A DNA stretch of 64,000 nt from Micromonospora sediminicola (GCF_900089585.1 NZ_FLRH01000004.1:365001-429000), one strand, 5' to 3'. Positions 50,377-59,128 are shown, counted from the stretch's first letter. Made by a program: numbers and translations. The notes: a model not told the origin generated them from the sequence alone.

Positions 50377-51389
50377 TCAGCCTGGTGGTGCCGACGCTGG
50401 GCCGGCCCAGCCTGGCCACCCTGCTGGACGCGCTCGCCGCCCAGCTCGGCGGCGACGACGCACCGGCCGAGGTCGAACTGCTGGTGGTCGACGACCGGCG
50501 CGACGACACCGGCGAGCTGGCGGTGCCGGGAGCGCTGACCGCGTACGCGAAGGTGCTCACCGGACGCGGCGCCGGCCCGGCGGCGGCCCGCAACCTGGGC
50601 TGGCGGGCCGCCCGCGGCGAGTGGGTGGTCTTCCTCGACGACGACGTGGTGCCCGCGCCGGACTGGATCCGTCGGCTGCGCGCGGACCTGGCGGTGCCCG
50701 GCCGGGTCGGGGGTGTGCAGGGCGTGGTGGAGGTGCCGCTGCCGGCCCACCGGCGACCGACCGACTGGGAACGCGGCACCGCCGGCCTGGCCGAGGGTCG
50801 GTGGATCACCGCCGACATGGCGTACCGGCGGGTCGCGCTCGCCGCCGTCGGCGGGTTCGACGAGCGGTTCCCGCGCGCCTACCGGGAGGACGCCGAGCTG
50901 GCCCACCGGGTCCGACGCGCCGGCTGGGAGCTGGTCCGGGGCCGACGGCGGGTGACCCACCCGGTCCGCCCGGAGAGCCGCTGGGTGAGCCTGCGCACCC
51001 AGCGCGGCAACGCCGACGACGCGCTGCTGCGCCGGCTCCACGGCCGCCGCTGGCGTACCGAGTTGGACCTGCCGCCGGGTCGACGGCCCCGGCACGTGGC
51101 GGTCACCGCCGCCGGCGCGGTGGCGCTGGCCGCCGTCGCGGCCCGTGCCGTCACCCGACCGTCGTCCCGGTCGCGGCGGGCGTCCGGCGGGCTCGGCGGG
51201 CTCGCCGCGCTGGGCTGGGCGGCCGGCACCGCCGAGTTCGCCCGGGCCCGGATCGCGCCTGGTCCGCGCACCCCGGACGAGGTCGCCACGATGGTCGCGA
51301 CCAGCGCGCTGATCCCGCCGCTGGCGGTCGTCCACTGGGTACGCGGCTGGTGGCGCGCCCGCGCCCTGCCGGTCGGGGCCGGGCGCTGA
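50373..51389 (+). CDS. Family 2 glycosyltransferase
   Basis: 338 residues from a GTG overlapping the preceding stop by four bases. ISLVVPTLGRPSL and VELLVVDDRRDD form the nucleotide site, GAGPAAARNLGWRAARGEWVVFLDDDVVPAPDW holds the DXD region, and GGFDERFPRAYREDAELAHRVRRAGW the acceptor-side ED motif. The C-terminal 110 residues contain two hydrophobic segments (AVALAAVAARAV; ALIPPLAVVHWV), so it may be membrane-associated. Donor unknown. Confidence 0.87.
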   Translation: MISLVVPTLGRPSLATLLDALAAQLGGDDAPAEVELLVVDDRRDDTGELAVPGALTAYAKVLTGRGAGPAAARNLGWRAARGEWVVFLDDDVVPAPDWIRRLRADLAVPGRVGGVQGVVEVPLPAHRRPTDWERGTAGLAEGRWITADMAYRRVALAAVGGFDERFPRAYREDAELAHRVRRAGWELVRGRRRVTHPVRPESRWVSLRTQRGNADDALLRRLHGRRWRTELDLPPGRRPRHVAVTAAGAVALAAVAARAVTRPSSRSRRASGGLGGLAALGWAAGTAEFARARIAPGPRTPDEVATMVATSALIPPLAVVHWVRGWWRARALPVGAGR

Positions 51390-51424
51390 TGTTTACCTCC
51401 TTGTCCCAGGGCAACTGTTCGCCC

Positions 51425-53011
51425 ATGTCATCCACCGGGCCCTCGCTGTACGACGCGGTGCTGCTGGATCGGGACGGCACGCTGGTGGAGGACGTGCCGT
51501 ACAACGGGGATCCGGAGAAGGTGCGGCCGGTGCCGGGGGCGCGGGAGGCGTTGGACCGGTTGCGGGCGGCCGGGTTGCGGTTGGCCGTGGTGACGAACCA
51601 GTCGGGGTTGGCGCGGGGATACTTCACCGTCGCGGAGATGCGTCGGGTCCACGCCCGGGTGGAGGAGCTGCTCGGTCCGTTCGACCACTGGGCGATCTGC
51701 CCGCACGACGACGGCGACGGCTGCGCCTGCCGCAAGCCCGCGCCCGGCCTGGTGCACGAGGCGGCCGACGCGCTCGGCACCGTCGCCACCCGCTGCGTGG
51801 TCATCGGCGACATCGGGCGGGACATGACGGCCGCGCTGGCCGCCGGCGCCGCCGGAGTCCTGGTGCCCACAGCGGTCACCCGGCCGGAGGAGGTGGCCGC
51901 GGCGCCGGCCGTCGCCCCGAGCCTGACCGGGGCGGTGGACGAGATCCTCCGCCGGGTCCGGGCGGTCCGGGCGGCGACGCCCCGGAGCACGCGGGCCGGC
52001 ACGGTGCTCGTGGTCCGCAGCGACTCCGCCGGGGACGTGCTGGTCACCGGCCCCGGGATCCGGGCGGTCGCGGCCGGCGCGGACCGGGTGGTGCTCCTGT
52101 GCGGCCCCCGTGGCCGGGCCGCCGCCGAGCTGCTGCCCGGCGTCGACGAGATCGTCGAATGGGCGCTGCCCTGGATCGACGGATCCCCCGAGCCGGTGGA
52201 CCCGGAGGACATGCGGCGCCTCACCGCCCGGCTCGCCGCCGTCGGCGCCGACGACGCCGTCATCTTCACCAGCTTCCACCAGTCACCCCTGCCCCTGGCC
52301 CTGCTGCTGCGCCTCGCCGGCATCGCCCACATCAGCGCCATCAGCGCCATCAGCGACGACTACCCCGGCGCCCTGCTCGACGTCCGCCACCGCGTCCCCG
52401 CCGGCGTACCCGAACCCGAACGCGCCCTCTCCCTCGCCGCCGCCGCCGGCTACCCCCTGCCCCCCGACGACCAACCCGCACTGCGTCTGCGCACCGACCT
52501 GGACGCGCCGGTCCCGGACCGGCCGGCCGGCGACTACGTCGTGGTGCATCCGGGCGCGTCGGTGCCCGCCCGGGCCTGCCCGCCCCAGCACTGCGCGGAG
52601 ATCGTGGCCGCGCTGGCCGCCGCCGGGCACCGGGTGCTGGTCACCGGCGGTTCCGACGAGCGGGAGCTGACCGCCCGGGTCGCCGCCGCCGGGGGTGTCG
52701 ACCTCGGCGGGACGACCGGCCTGGCCGGGCTCGCCCGGCTGCTGGCGGACGCCCGCTGCGTGGTCGTCGGCAACACCGGACCGGCCCACCTCGCCGCCGC
52801 CGTCGGCACCCCGGTGGTCAGCCTCTTCGCCCCGACCGTCCCGTTCGGGCAGTGGGGGCCCTACCGGGTGCCCACCGTCCGCCTCGGCGACGCCGCCGCG
52901 CCCTGCCGCGACACCCGGGCCACCGCCTGCCCGGTCCCCGGACACCCCTGCCTGGGCGGACTCGACCCGGCCCGGGTGGTCGCCGCCGTCCGCACGCTGG
53001 CCCCCGGCTGA
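51425..53011 (+). CDS. GmhB-like heptose bisphosphatase fused to a GT9 heptosyltransferase
   Basis: 528 residues from the ATG at 51425; an ATG at 51389 overlapping the preceding stop would add 12 residues. Residues 8-175 are a HAD-IIIA phosphatase of GmhB type: Asp15/Asp17 in LLDRDGTL, VVTNQSGLARGYF, the zinc loop Cys92-His94-Cys100-Cys102 and GDIGRDMTAALAAG. Residues 190-528 are a family 9 glycosyltransferase: LVVRSDSAGDVLVTGPGIRAV, VVHPGASVPARACPP, LGGTTGLAGLARLL and VVGNTGPAHLAAAVGTPVV. GmhB removes the 7-phosphate of heptose 1,7-bisphosphate; GT9 enzymes use ADP-heptose. About 52230-52490 shows different codon use (see findings). Confidence 0.9.
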   Translation: MSSTGPSLYDAVLLDRDGTLVEDVPYNGDPEKVRPVPGAREALDRLRAAGLRLAVVTNQSGLARGYFTVAEMRRVHARVEELLGPFDHWAICPHDDGDGCACRKPAPGLVHEAADALGTVATRCVVIGDIGRDMTAALAAGAAGVLVPTAVTRPEEVAAAPAVAPSLTGAVDEILRRVRAVRAATPRSTRAGTVLVVRSDSAGDVLVTGPGIRAVAAGADRVVLLCGPRGRAAAELLPGVDEIVEWALPWIDGSPEPVDPEDMRRLTARLAAVGADDAVIFTSFHQSPLPLALLLRLAGIAHISAISAISDDYPGALLDVRHRVPAGVPEPERALSLAAAAGYPLPPDDQPALRLRTDLDAPVPDRPAGDYVVVHPGASVPARACPPQHCAEIVAALAAAGHRVLVTGGSDERELTARVAAAGGVDLGGTTGLAGLARLLADARCVVVGNTGPAHLAAAVGTPVVSLFAPTVPFGQWGPYRVPTVRLGDAAAPCRDTRATACPVPGHPCLGGLDPARVVAAVRTLAPG

Positions 53012-53069
53012 CCCCGCCCGCACCACCACGACCACGACCGCAACCGCCCCGTCGCCGACGAGGAGAGAG

Positions 53070-54053
53070 ATGAACGTTCTGCTGTGGCACGTGCACGGCT
53101 CGTGGACCACGTCGTTCGTCCACGGCAAACACCGCTACCTGGTACCCGTCACCCCCGACCGCGGCCCCTACGGACTCGGCCGCGCCCGCACCTACCCCTG
53201 GCCCGACAACGCCCTCGAGATCACCCCCGAGGACCTCGCCCACACCGACGTCGACCTGGTCATCCTGCAACGCCCCGAAGAACTCGACCTGGCCACCGAA
53301 TGGCTGCGCCGCCGCCCCGGACGCGACCTGCCCGCGATCTACGTCGAACACAACACCCCCAAGGGCGACGTGCCCCACACCCGCCACCCCATGGCCGACC
53401 GCGACGACCTCCTGCTCACCCACGTCACCCACTTCAACGAACTCTTCTACGACAACGGCACCACCCGCACCACCGTCATCGAACACGGCGTCGTCCCCCC
53501 CACCACCGAATGGACCGGCGAACTCGACCGCCTCGCCGTGGTGACCAACGAGCCGGTACGCCGCTGGCGGATCACCGGCACCGACCTGATGCCGCGCTTC
53601 GCGGCGGTCGCGCCGCTGGACGTGTTCGGCATGGGTGTGGCCGGACTGCCCGAGGCGCTCGCCTCGGCCGGCGCGCCCGGCCTGCCGGTGAGCGGCCACG
53701 AGGACCTGCCGCAGCACGCCATGCACACCGAACTGGCCCGGCGCCGCGCCTACCTGCACCTGTGCCGCTGGACCTCACTCGGGCTCAGCCTGATCGAGGC
53801 GATGACCATGGGCATGCCGGTGGTGGCCCTGGCCACCACCGAGGCGGTGGACGCCGTGCCGCCGGACGCCGGGGTGCTCTCCACCCGGGTGGAGACGCTC
53901 GTCGAGGCGGCGCGCTGGCTGACCGAGGACCGGGACGCCGCGCACCGGCTCGGTACGCGGGCCCGCGACGTGGCCAAGCAACGGTTCGGCCTGGACCGGT
54001 TCCTCGCCGACTGGGACCGGATCATGGAGGAGGAGACATGCGCATCGCGATGA
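53070..54053 (+). CDS. Glycosyltransferase, GT-B fold
   Basis: 327 residues from the ATG at 53070 with AGGAGAGAG ahead. The start MNVLLWHVHGSW, DLVILQRPEELDLA, PAIYVEHNTPKGDVPHTRH and the C-terminal LHLCRWTSLGLSLIEAMTMGMPVVALATTEAV match short GT4-like proteins found beside ADP-heptose genes. The first 460 bases use CCC, GAA and CAA codons, the rest CCG, GAG and CAG, so the gene looks like a recombinant. It overlaps the next gene by 16 bases. Confidence 0.82.
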   Translation: MNVLLWHVHGSWTTSFVHGKHRYLVPVTPDRGPYGLGRARTYPWPDNALEITPEDLAHTDVDLVILQRPEELDLATEWLRRRPGRDLPAIYVEHNTPKGDVPHTRHPMADRDDLLLTHVTHFNELFYDNGTTRTTVIEHGVVPPTTEWTGELDRLAVVTNEPVRRWRITGTDLMPRFAAVAPLDVFGMGVAGLPEALASAGAPGLPVSGHEDLPQHAMHTELARRRAYLHLCRWTSLGLSLIEAMTMGMPVVALATTEAVDAVPPDAGVLSTRVETLVEAARWLTEDRDAAHRLGTRARDVAKQRFGLDRFLADWDRIMEEETCASR

Positions 54054-55255
54054 TTTCCGAGCACGCCAGCCCGCTCGCCGTCCTCGGCGAGGAGGACGCC
54101 GGTGGGCAGAACACCCACGTGGCGGAACTCGCGTCCGCGCTGGTCGACGCCGGCCACGACGTCCGCGTCTACACCCGCCGCGACTCCCCCGCGCTGCCCG
54201 AGGCGGTCCCCGCGCCGGACGGCTACCAGGTGTGGCACGTGCCGGCCGGCCCGGCCCGACGGGTGCCCAAGGACGACCTGCTGCCGTACATGGGCGAGTT
54301 CGGCAGTTGGCTGGCGGACACCTGGCGCCACGGCGGCTGGACCCCGGACGTGGCCCACGCGCACTTCTGGATGAGCGGGCTCGCCACCGTGCACGCCGGT
54401 CGCCGTACCGGGGTGCCGACCGTGCTGACGTACCACGCGCTCGGCAGCGTCAAGCGCCGCCACCAGGGCACCCGGGACACCAGTCCACCGGGGCGGGTCG
54501 GCTACGAGCGGGCGCTCGGCCGGGCCGTCGACCGGGTGGTCGTGCAGTGCGAGGACGAGGTCCGCGAACTGGTCCGGATGGGGGTGCCGAGGTCACGGAT
54601 GGCGCTGGTCCCCTCCGGCGTCAACGAGGCGGTGTTCCGGCCCGACGGCCCGGTCGCGCCGCGCGACCCGGCCCGCCGCCGCATCCTCACCGTCGGCCGG
54701 ATGGTCGAGCGCAAGGGCTTCCTCGACGTGGTCCGGGCGTTGCCCGCCGTCCCGGACGCCGAGTGCGTGGTGGTCGGCGGGCCGCCGGCCGACCTGCTCC
54801 CGGCGGACACGTTCGCCCGCCGGCTGTCCGCGCTGGCCGAGTCGTGCGGCGTGGCCGACCGGGTCCGGCTGCTCGGCGGCGTGCCGCGCGAGGAGATGGG
54901 CGCCTGGTACCGCTCGGCGGACGTGCTGGTCGCCGCCCCCTGGTACGAGCCGTTCGGGCTCACCCCGCTGGAGGCGATGGCCTGCGGCGTGCCGGTGATC
55001 GGCACCGACGTCGGCGGCATCGCCGACAGCGTGGTGGACGGGCTGACCGGTGACCTGGTGCCGCCGCGCGACCCGCGCGCGCTGGGCGCCGCGCTGCGCC
55101 GGCTGCTCGCCGACAACGTGCGCCGGTTCGCGTACGCCACCGCCGCGCTGGACCGCATCCGCAGCCGGTACTCGTGGAAGCGGTGCGCCGAGCAGCTCGG
55201 CGCGGTCTACGCCTCGGTGGCCGCCGCGACCCGTCCCGCGTCGGCGGTGGCCTGA
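54038..55255 (+). CDS. Family 4 glycosyltransferase
   Basis: 405 residues. ISEHASPLAVLGEEDAGGQNTHVAELA at the N-terminus resembles the sucrose-phosphate-synthase/MshA branch of GT4, which have a GG-Q motif near the nucleotide site. ILTVGRMVERKGFLDVVRAL and WYEPFGLTPLEAMACGVPVIGTDVGG with the E-x7-E donor motif complete the fold. ATG with GGAGGAGA ahead, inside the previous gene. One base overlap with gmhA. Donor may be ADP-heptose or a UDP-sugar; not decidable. Confidence 0.9.
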   Translation: MRIAMISEHASPLAVLGEEDAGGQNTHVAELASALVDAGHDVRVYTRRDSPALPEAVPAPDGYQVWHVPAGPARRVPKDDLLPYMGEFGSWLADTWRHGGWTPDVAHAHFWMSGLATVHAGRRTGVPTVLTYHALGSVKRRHQGTRDTSPPGRVGYERALGRAVDRVVVQCEDEVRELVRMGVPRSRMALVPSGVNEAVFRPDGPVAPRDPARRRILTVGRMVERKGFLDVVRALPAVPDAECVVVGGPPADLLPADTFARRLSALAESCGVADRVRLLGGVPREEMGAWYRSADVLVAAPWYEPFGLTPLEAMACGVPVIGTDVGGIADSVVDGLTGDLVPPRDPRALGAALRRLLADNVRRFAYATAALDRIRSRYSWKRCAEQLGAVYASVAAATRPASAVA

Positions 55256-56037
55256 TGACCCCGCTCGACACGCTCGACGCGCACCTGTCCGGGCTGGCCG
55301 CGGCGCTGCTGCCGTACCGGCGGGAGGCGCAGCGGCTGGCGTCCTGGGGCAGCGAGCTGGCCTGGACGCTGGCCCGGGGCGGGCGGTTGCTGGTAGCCGG
55401 CAACGGCGGCAGCGCCGCCGAAGCCCAACACCTCACCGCCGAACTCGTCGGCAAACTCCGCCACGACCGCCAACCCCTGTCCGCCATCGCCCTGCACGCC
55501 GAAACCAGCGCCCTCACCGCCATCGGCAACGACTACGGATACGACGAGATCTTCGCCCGCCAGGTCCGCGCCCACGGCCGACCCGACGACCTCCTCCTGC
55601 TCCTGTCCACCAGCGGCACCAGCCCCAACCTCCTCACCGCCGCCCACGCCGCCCACGACACCGGCCTACGCTGCTGGGCCTTCACCGGCCCCGCCCCCAA
55701 CCCTCTCGCCGACCTCTGCCACGACGCGCTGGCCGTGCCGTCGGACGACAGCCAGGTCGTGCAGGAGCTGCACCTGGTCTCCACGCACCTGCTCTGCGAG
55801 TACGTCGACCAGGCGTTGCCGCTGGTCCGGCAGCTGCCCCGCGCGCCCTGGCGGGAGCCGGCGCGCGCCGGCCGGTCACCGGAGGGCGGGCGGGACCGGG
55901 CCGGCCGGGACGGCCTGGTGCTGGCCTCGGTCGACGGTGTCGCGCCGCTCGGCGGCGGGCACGGGTCGAACGGGCACGGCGCGAACGGGCACCACCGCAA
56001 CGGCGGCAGCACCGGCACCGGTTGGGTGGAGCCGTGA
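55255..56037 (+). CDS. gmhA: Sedoheptulose-7-phosphate isomerase with C-terminal extension
   Basis: 260 residues; usual GmhA is near 190-200. The SIS domain has VAGNGGSAAEAQHLTAELVG and LSTSGTSPNLLTAAHAA, with QVVQELHLVSTHLLCEYVD as the C-terminal active-site helix. It converts sedoheptulose 7-phosphate to heptose 7-phosphate, the first step to ADP-heptose. From about residue 190 a Gly/His/Asn-rich tail (GGHGSNGHGANGHH) is added, probably disordered and perhaps metal-binding. Bases 55397-55722 have codon use unlike the flanks. Confidence 0.92.
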   Translation: MTPLDTLDAHLSGLAAALLPYRREAQRLASWGSELAWTLARGGRLLVAGNGGSAAEAQHLTAELVGKLRHDRQPLSAIALHAETSALTAIGNDYGYDEIFARQVRAHGRPDDLLLLLSTSGTSPNLLTAAHAAHDTGLRCWAFTGPAPNPLADLCHDALAVPSDDSQVVQELHLVSTHLLCEYVDQALPLVRQLPRAPWREPARAGRSPEGGRDRAGRDGLVLASVDGVAPLGGGHGSNGHGANGHHRNGGSTGTGWVEP

Positions 56038-57437
56038 GCGGCCCGCTGGTGGTGGTCGGCGACGCGCTGCTGGACCGCGACGTCGACGGCACGGTCAGCC
56101 GGGTCTGCCCGGACGCCCCCGTGCCGGTGCTCGACGAACGCACCACCACCGACCGGCCCGGCGGCGCCGGCCTGGCCGCCCTGCTCGCCGCCGCCCAGGC
56201 CGGCGAGGTCGCGCTGGTCACCGCGCTCGCGGACGACGCCGGCGGCGCCCGCCTGGCCGAGCTGCTGGCCGGTGCCGGCGTCGACGTCTACCCGGTGCAC
56301 CTGCCCGGCGCCACCGCCGAGAAGATCCGACTCCGCTGCGGCGGGCAGACGCTGCTGCGGCTCGACCGGGGCGGCGATCCGCGGGCGCCCGGCGAGCCGT
56401 CGGAGGCGGTACGCGAACTGCTCGGCCGGGCGGGCGCGGTCCTGGTCAGCGACTACGGCCGAGGGCTGCTGCGGCAGCCGACGCTGCGCGCCGCCCTGGC
56501 CCGGGCGACCGCCCCGGTGGTCTGGGACCCGCATCCGCGCGGCGCCGCGGCGGTGCCGGGCACCCGGCTGACCACGCCGAACCTCGACGAGCTGCGCCGG
56601 CTCACCGGCGACGCGGGCGGAGGCTCGCCGCTCTCCACGGCGACCCGCGCCGGGCAGGAGCTGCGCCGCCGATGGCGGGTCGGCGCGGTCGCGGTGACGA
56701 CCGGGCCGGACGGGGCGGTGCTCTGCCACGGGGGCGGGAGCCCGGTGGTGGTGCCACCGACGTCCGTGCCGGACCACGTCGAGGACACCTGCGGCGCCGG
56801 GGACCGGTTCGCGGCCACCGCCGCGCTGGCGCTCGGCGACGGCGCGTCGGTCACCGAGGCGGTCCGCGCGGCGGTCGAGGCGGCGTCGGCGTACGTGGCC
56901 GCCGGCGGTGCGGCCGGACTCGGCCGGGAACCGGCGCCGACGGCCCTGCCCGACGCCGCGCGCACCGCCGAGGACCTGGCCGGCACGGTACGCGCCGGCG
57001 GCGGCACCGTGGTCGCCACCGGCGGCTGCTTCGACATCCTGCACGCCGGACACCTGGCCACCCTGCGGGCGGCCCGCCGCCTCGGCGACTGCCTGATCGT
57101 CTGCCTCAACTCCGACCGCAGCGTCCGCGGACTCAAGGGCCCGGACCGTCCGGTCAACCCGGCCGAGGACCGGGCCCGGCTGCTGGCCGCGCTGGACTGC
57201 GTCGACGCGGTGGTGGTCTTCGACGAGCCCACCCCGCACCAGGTGCTGGCCCGGCTGCGCCCGGACGTCTGGGTCAAGGGCGGCGACTACGACGCCGGGG
57301 AGCTGCCCGAGGCGGAGCTGGTCCGCCGCTGGGGCGGACGGGTGGTCACCGTCCCCTATCTGGCCGGCCGGTCCACCACCGGCACCATCTCCGCCGCGCG
57401 CCAGCGCGGCCTGCACCTCGTCAGGGGAGTCGTATGA
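56034..57437 (+). CDS. hldE: Bifunctional heptose 7-phosphate kinase / heptose 1-phosphate adenylyltransferase
   Basis: 467 residues. The first 310 are a PfkB-type kinase: VVGDALLDRDVDGTVSR, RPGGAGLAALLAAA, SDYGRGLL and EDTCGAGDRFAA, whose Asp is the catalytic base. The last 150 are a nucleotidyltransferase: VVATGGCFDILHAGHLATL with the HXGH motif, LNSDRSVRGLKGPDRPV and WVKGGDY. The domain order is that of HldE, which turns heptose 7-phosphate into the 1,7-bisphosphate and later ADP-activates heptose 1-phosphate. With GmhA and GmhB all steps to ADP-D-glycero-D-manno-heptose are present. GTG start overlapping gmhA by four bases. Confidence 0.94.
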   Translation: MSGPLVVVGDALLDRDVDGTVSRVCPDAPVPVLDERTTTDRPGGAGLAALLAAAQAGEVALVTALADDAGGARLAELLAGAGVDVYPVHLPGATAEKIRLRCGGQTLLRLDRGGDPRAPGEPSEAVRELLGRAGAVLVSDYGRGLLRQPTLRAALARATAPVVWDPHPRGAAAVPGTRLTTPNLDELRRLTGDAGGGSPLSTATRAGQELRRRWRVGAVAVTTGPDGAVLCHGGGSPVVVPPTSVPDHVEDTCGAGDRFAATAALALGDGASVTEAVRAAVEAASAYVAAGGAAGLGREPAPTALPDAARTAEDLAGTVRAGGGTVVATGGCFDILHAGHLATLRAARRLGDCLIVCLNSDRSVRGLKGPDRPVNPAEDRARLLAALDCVDAVVVFDEPTPHQVLARLRPDVWVKGGDYDAGELPEAELVRRWGGRVVTVPYLAGRSTTGTISAARQRGLHLVRGVV

Positions 57438-58129
57438 CCAGGCAGTGGAAGGACCGCACCGTCCTCGTCACGGGCGGGTCGAGCGGGCTCGGCGCGGCGG
57501 TGGTCGCCGCCGTGGCCAAGGCCGGCGGTCGACCGTACGTGCTGGACCGCCGGGCGCCGGCCGCCGGCGTGCCCTGGGTGGAGTGCGACCTGGCGGACAC
57601 CCGCGCCGCCGAGGCGGCCACCCGGCAGATCGCCGAGCAGGCCGGCGGGCTCACCGGCGTGGTCACCGCCGCCGGCATGGACGTGCCCGGCCGGCTGGCC
57701 GACGTCGACGGCGTCACCTGGGACCGGATCGTGGCGATCAACCTGCTCGGCACCGCCGCGGTGGTCCGGGCCGCCCTGCCCGAGCTGGAGCGGACGCACG
57801 GCACGGTGGTGACCGTGGCCTCGACCCTCGGCGTGAAGGCGGTCGGCGACGCGACCGCGTACTGCGCGGCGAAGTTCGGGGTGGTGGGCTTCACCCGGTC
57901 GCTCGCCGCCGAGCTGGCCGGCCGGGTCGGGGTGACGCTGCTGATCCCGGGCGGCATGCGGACCGCGTTCTTCGACGACCGGGACGAGAAGTACAAGCCG
58001 GGCCCGGACGCGATCCTCAACGACCCGGCGGACACCGCCGAGGCGGTCATGTTCGCGCTGTCCCAGCCGCCCGGCTGCGCGGTGCGGGAGCTGGTGGTCT
58101 GCGCCGAGCAGGAGTCCTCGTACCCGTGA
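57434..58129 (+). CDS. Short-chain dehydrogenase/reductase
   Basis: 231 residues: VLVTGGSSGLGAAVVAAV for NAD(P), a core Ser in VTVASTLG, and the Tyr/Lys pair in AYCAAKFG. A classical SDR, clearly shorter than the ADP-heptose 6-epimerase HldD, which is an extended SDR of about 310 residues. It may oxidise or reduce a sugar in this pathway (for example at C4 or C6), but the substrate cannot be read. Overlaps both neighbours by four bases. Confidence 0.88.
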   Translation: MTRQWKDRTVLVTGGSSGLGAAVVAAVAKAGGRPYVLDRRAPAAGVPWVECDLADTRAAEAATRQIAEQAGGLTGVVTAAGMDVPGRLADVDGVTWDRIVAINLLGTAAVVRAALPELERTHGTVVTVASTLGVKAVGDATAYCAAKFGVVGFTRSLAAELAGRVGVTLLIPGGMRTAFFDDRDEKYKPGPDAILNDPADTAEAVMFALSQPPGCAVRELVVCAEQESSYP

Positions 58130-59106
58130 TCCTCGTGCTGCGGGCGCTCGGCGTCGGTGACCTCGCCACCGGGGTGCCGGCGCTGCGCGCGCTGCGTGCC
58201 GCGTACCCCCGGGAGGAGCTGGCGCTGGTCGCGCCGCGCTGGCTGGCGCCGCTGGTCGACCTGGTCGGCGGCGTGGACCGGCAGGTCCACGCGGACGGGC
58301 TGGGCCACCTCGGGTGGTCCGGCCCGTCCCCGGAGCTGGCGGTGAACCTGCACGGGCGCGGCCCGCAGTCGCACCGGATGCTGGCCGCGCTCCGGCCCGG
58401 GCGGCTGCTGGCCTTCGCCAACCCCGAGGCCGGGACGGTCGACGGGCCGCCGTGGCGGGCCGACGAGCACGAGGTGGACCGCTGGTGCCGGATGCTGGCC
58501 TGGTACGGCGTGCCGGCCGACCGGTCGGACCTGGCGCTGCGCCGCCCCGACCCGGGCCCGCTGCCGGTCGGCGTCACCGTCGTGCACCCGGGCGCGAAGG
58601 CGGCGCGGCGGCGCTGGCCGGTGCCCCGCTTCGCCGCGGTGGCCCGGGAGCTGGCCGGGCGCGGGCACCGGGTGGTGGTCACCGGCGGCCCCGGCGAGCG
58701 GGACCTGGCCGCGGCGGTGGCCCGGGCGGCGGGGATGCCGGCGGACGCCGTGCTGGCCGGCGCGACCGACGTGGGCGAGCTGGCCTCGCTGGTGGCGCAC
58801 GCCCGGCTGGTGGTCTGCGGCGACACCGGTGTGGGGCACCTGGCCACCGCCTACGCCACCGCGTCGGTGCTGCTGTTCGGCCCGGTGCCGCCGGCGCAGT
58901 GGGGACCGCCGCCGGACCGGCCGTGGCACGAGGCGCTCTGGGCCGGCCCGCACCCGCCCGCCGACGGTTCGGCGGTGCACCCGGCGTTGGCCGCGCTGGA
59001 CGTGCCGGACGTGCTGGCCGCCGTGGGCCGGGTGGAGGCGGCCGCCGCCCGCCGCGCGGTGCCGGTCCAGGCGTCCGGCCCGCCACCCCTTGCTACCCGC
59101 CGGTAG
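58126..59106 (+). CDS. Family 9 glycosyltransferase (heptosyltransferase-like)
   Basis: 326 residues. ILVLRALGVGDLATGVPALRAL, NLHGRGPQS, VVHPGAKAARRRWP and VCGDTGVGHLATAYATASVLLFGP-PPAQWG are landmarks of GT9 heptosyltransferases. With the GT9 half at 51425-53011 the operon has two ADP-heptose transferases. GTG start overlapping the SDR stop by four bases. Last gene of the operon; the next gene has its own promoter. Confidence 0.9.
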   Translation: MILVLRALGVGDLATGVPALRALRAAYPREELALVAPRWLAPLVDLVGGVDRQVHADGLGHLGWSGPSPELAVNLHGRGPQSHRMLAALRPGRLLAFANPEAGTVDGPPWRADEHEVDRWCRMLAWYGVPADRSDLALRRPDPGPLPVGVTVVHPGAKAARRRWPVPRFAAVARELAGRGHRVVVTGGPGERDLAAAVARAAGMPADAVLAGATDVGELASLVAHARLVVCGDTGVGHLATAYATASVLLFGPVPPAQWGPPPDRPWHEALWAGPHPPADGSAVHPALAALDVPDVLAAVGRVEAAAARRAVPVQASGPPPLATRR

Positions 59107-59116
59107 CTTCGGCCCG

Positions 59117-59128
59117 TACGCTGGGCCG
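59117..59128 (+). promoter_or_regulatory. -10 box TACGCT with six-base gap to a leaderless GTG
   Basis: TACGCT (59117-59122) and six bases precede the GTG at 59129. TTGCTA at 59090-59095 is 21 bases upstream, too far for a usual -35. Confidence 0.55.
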
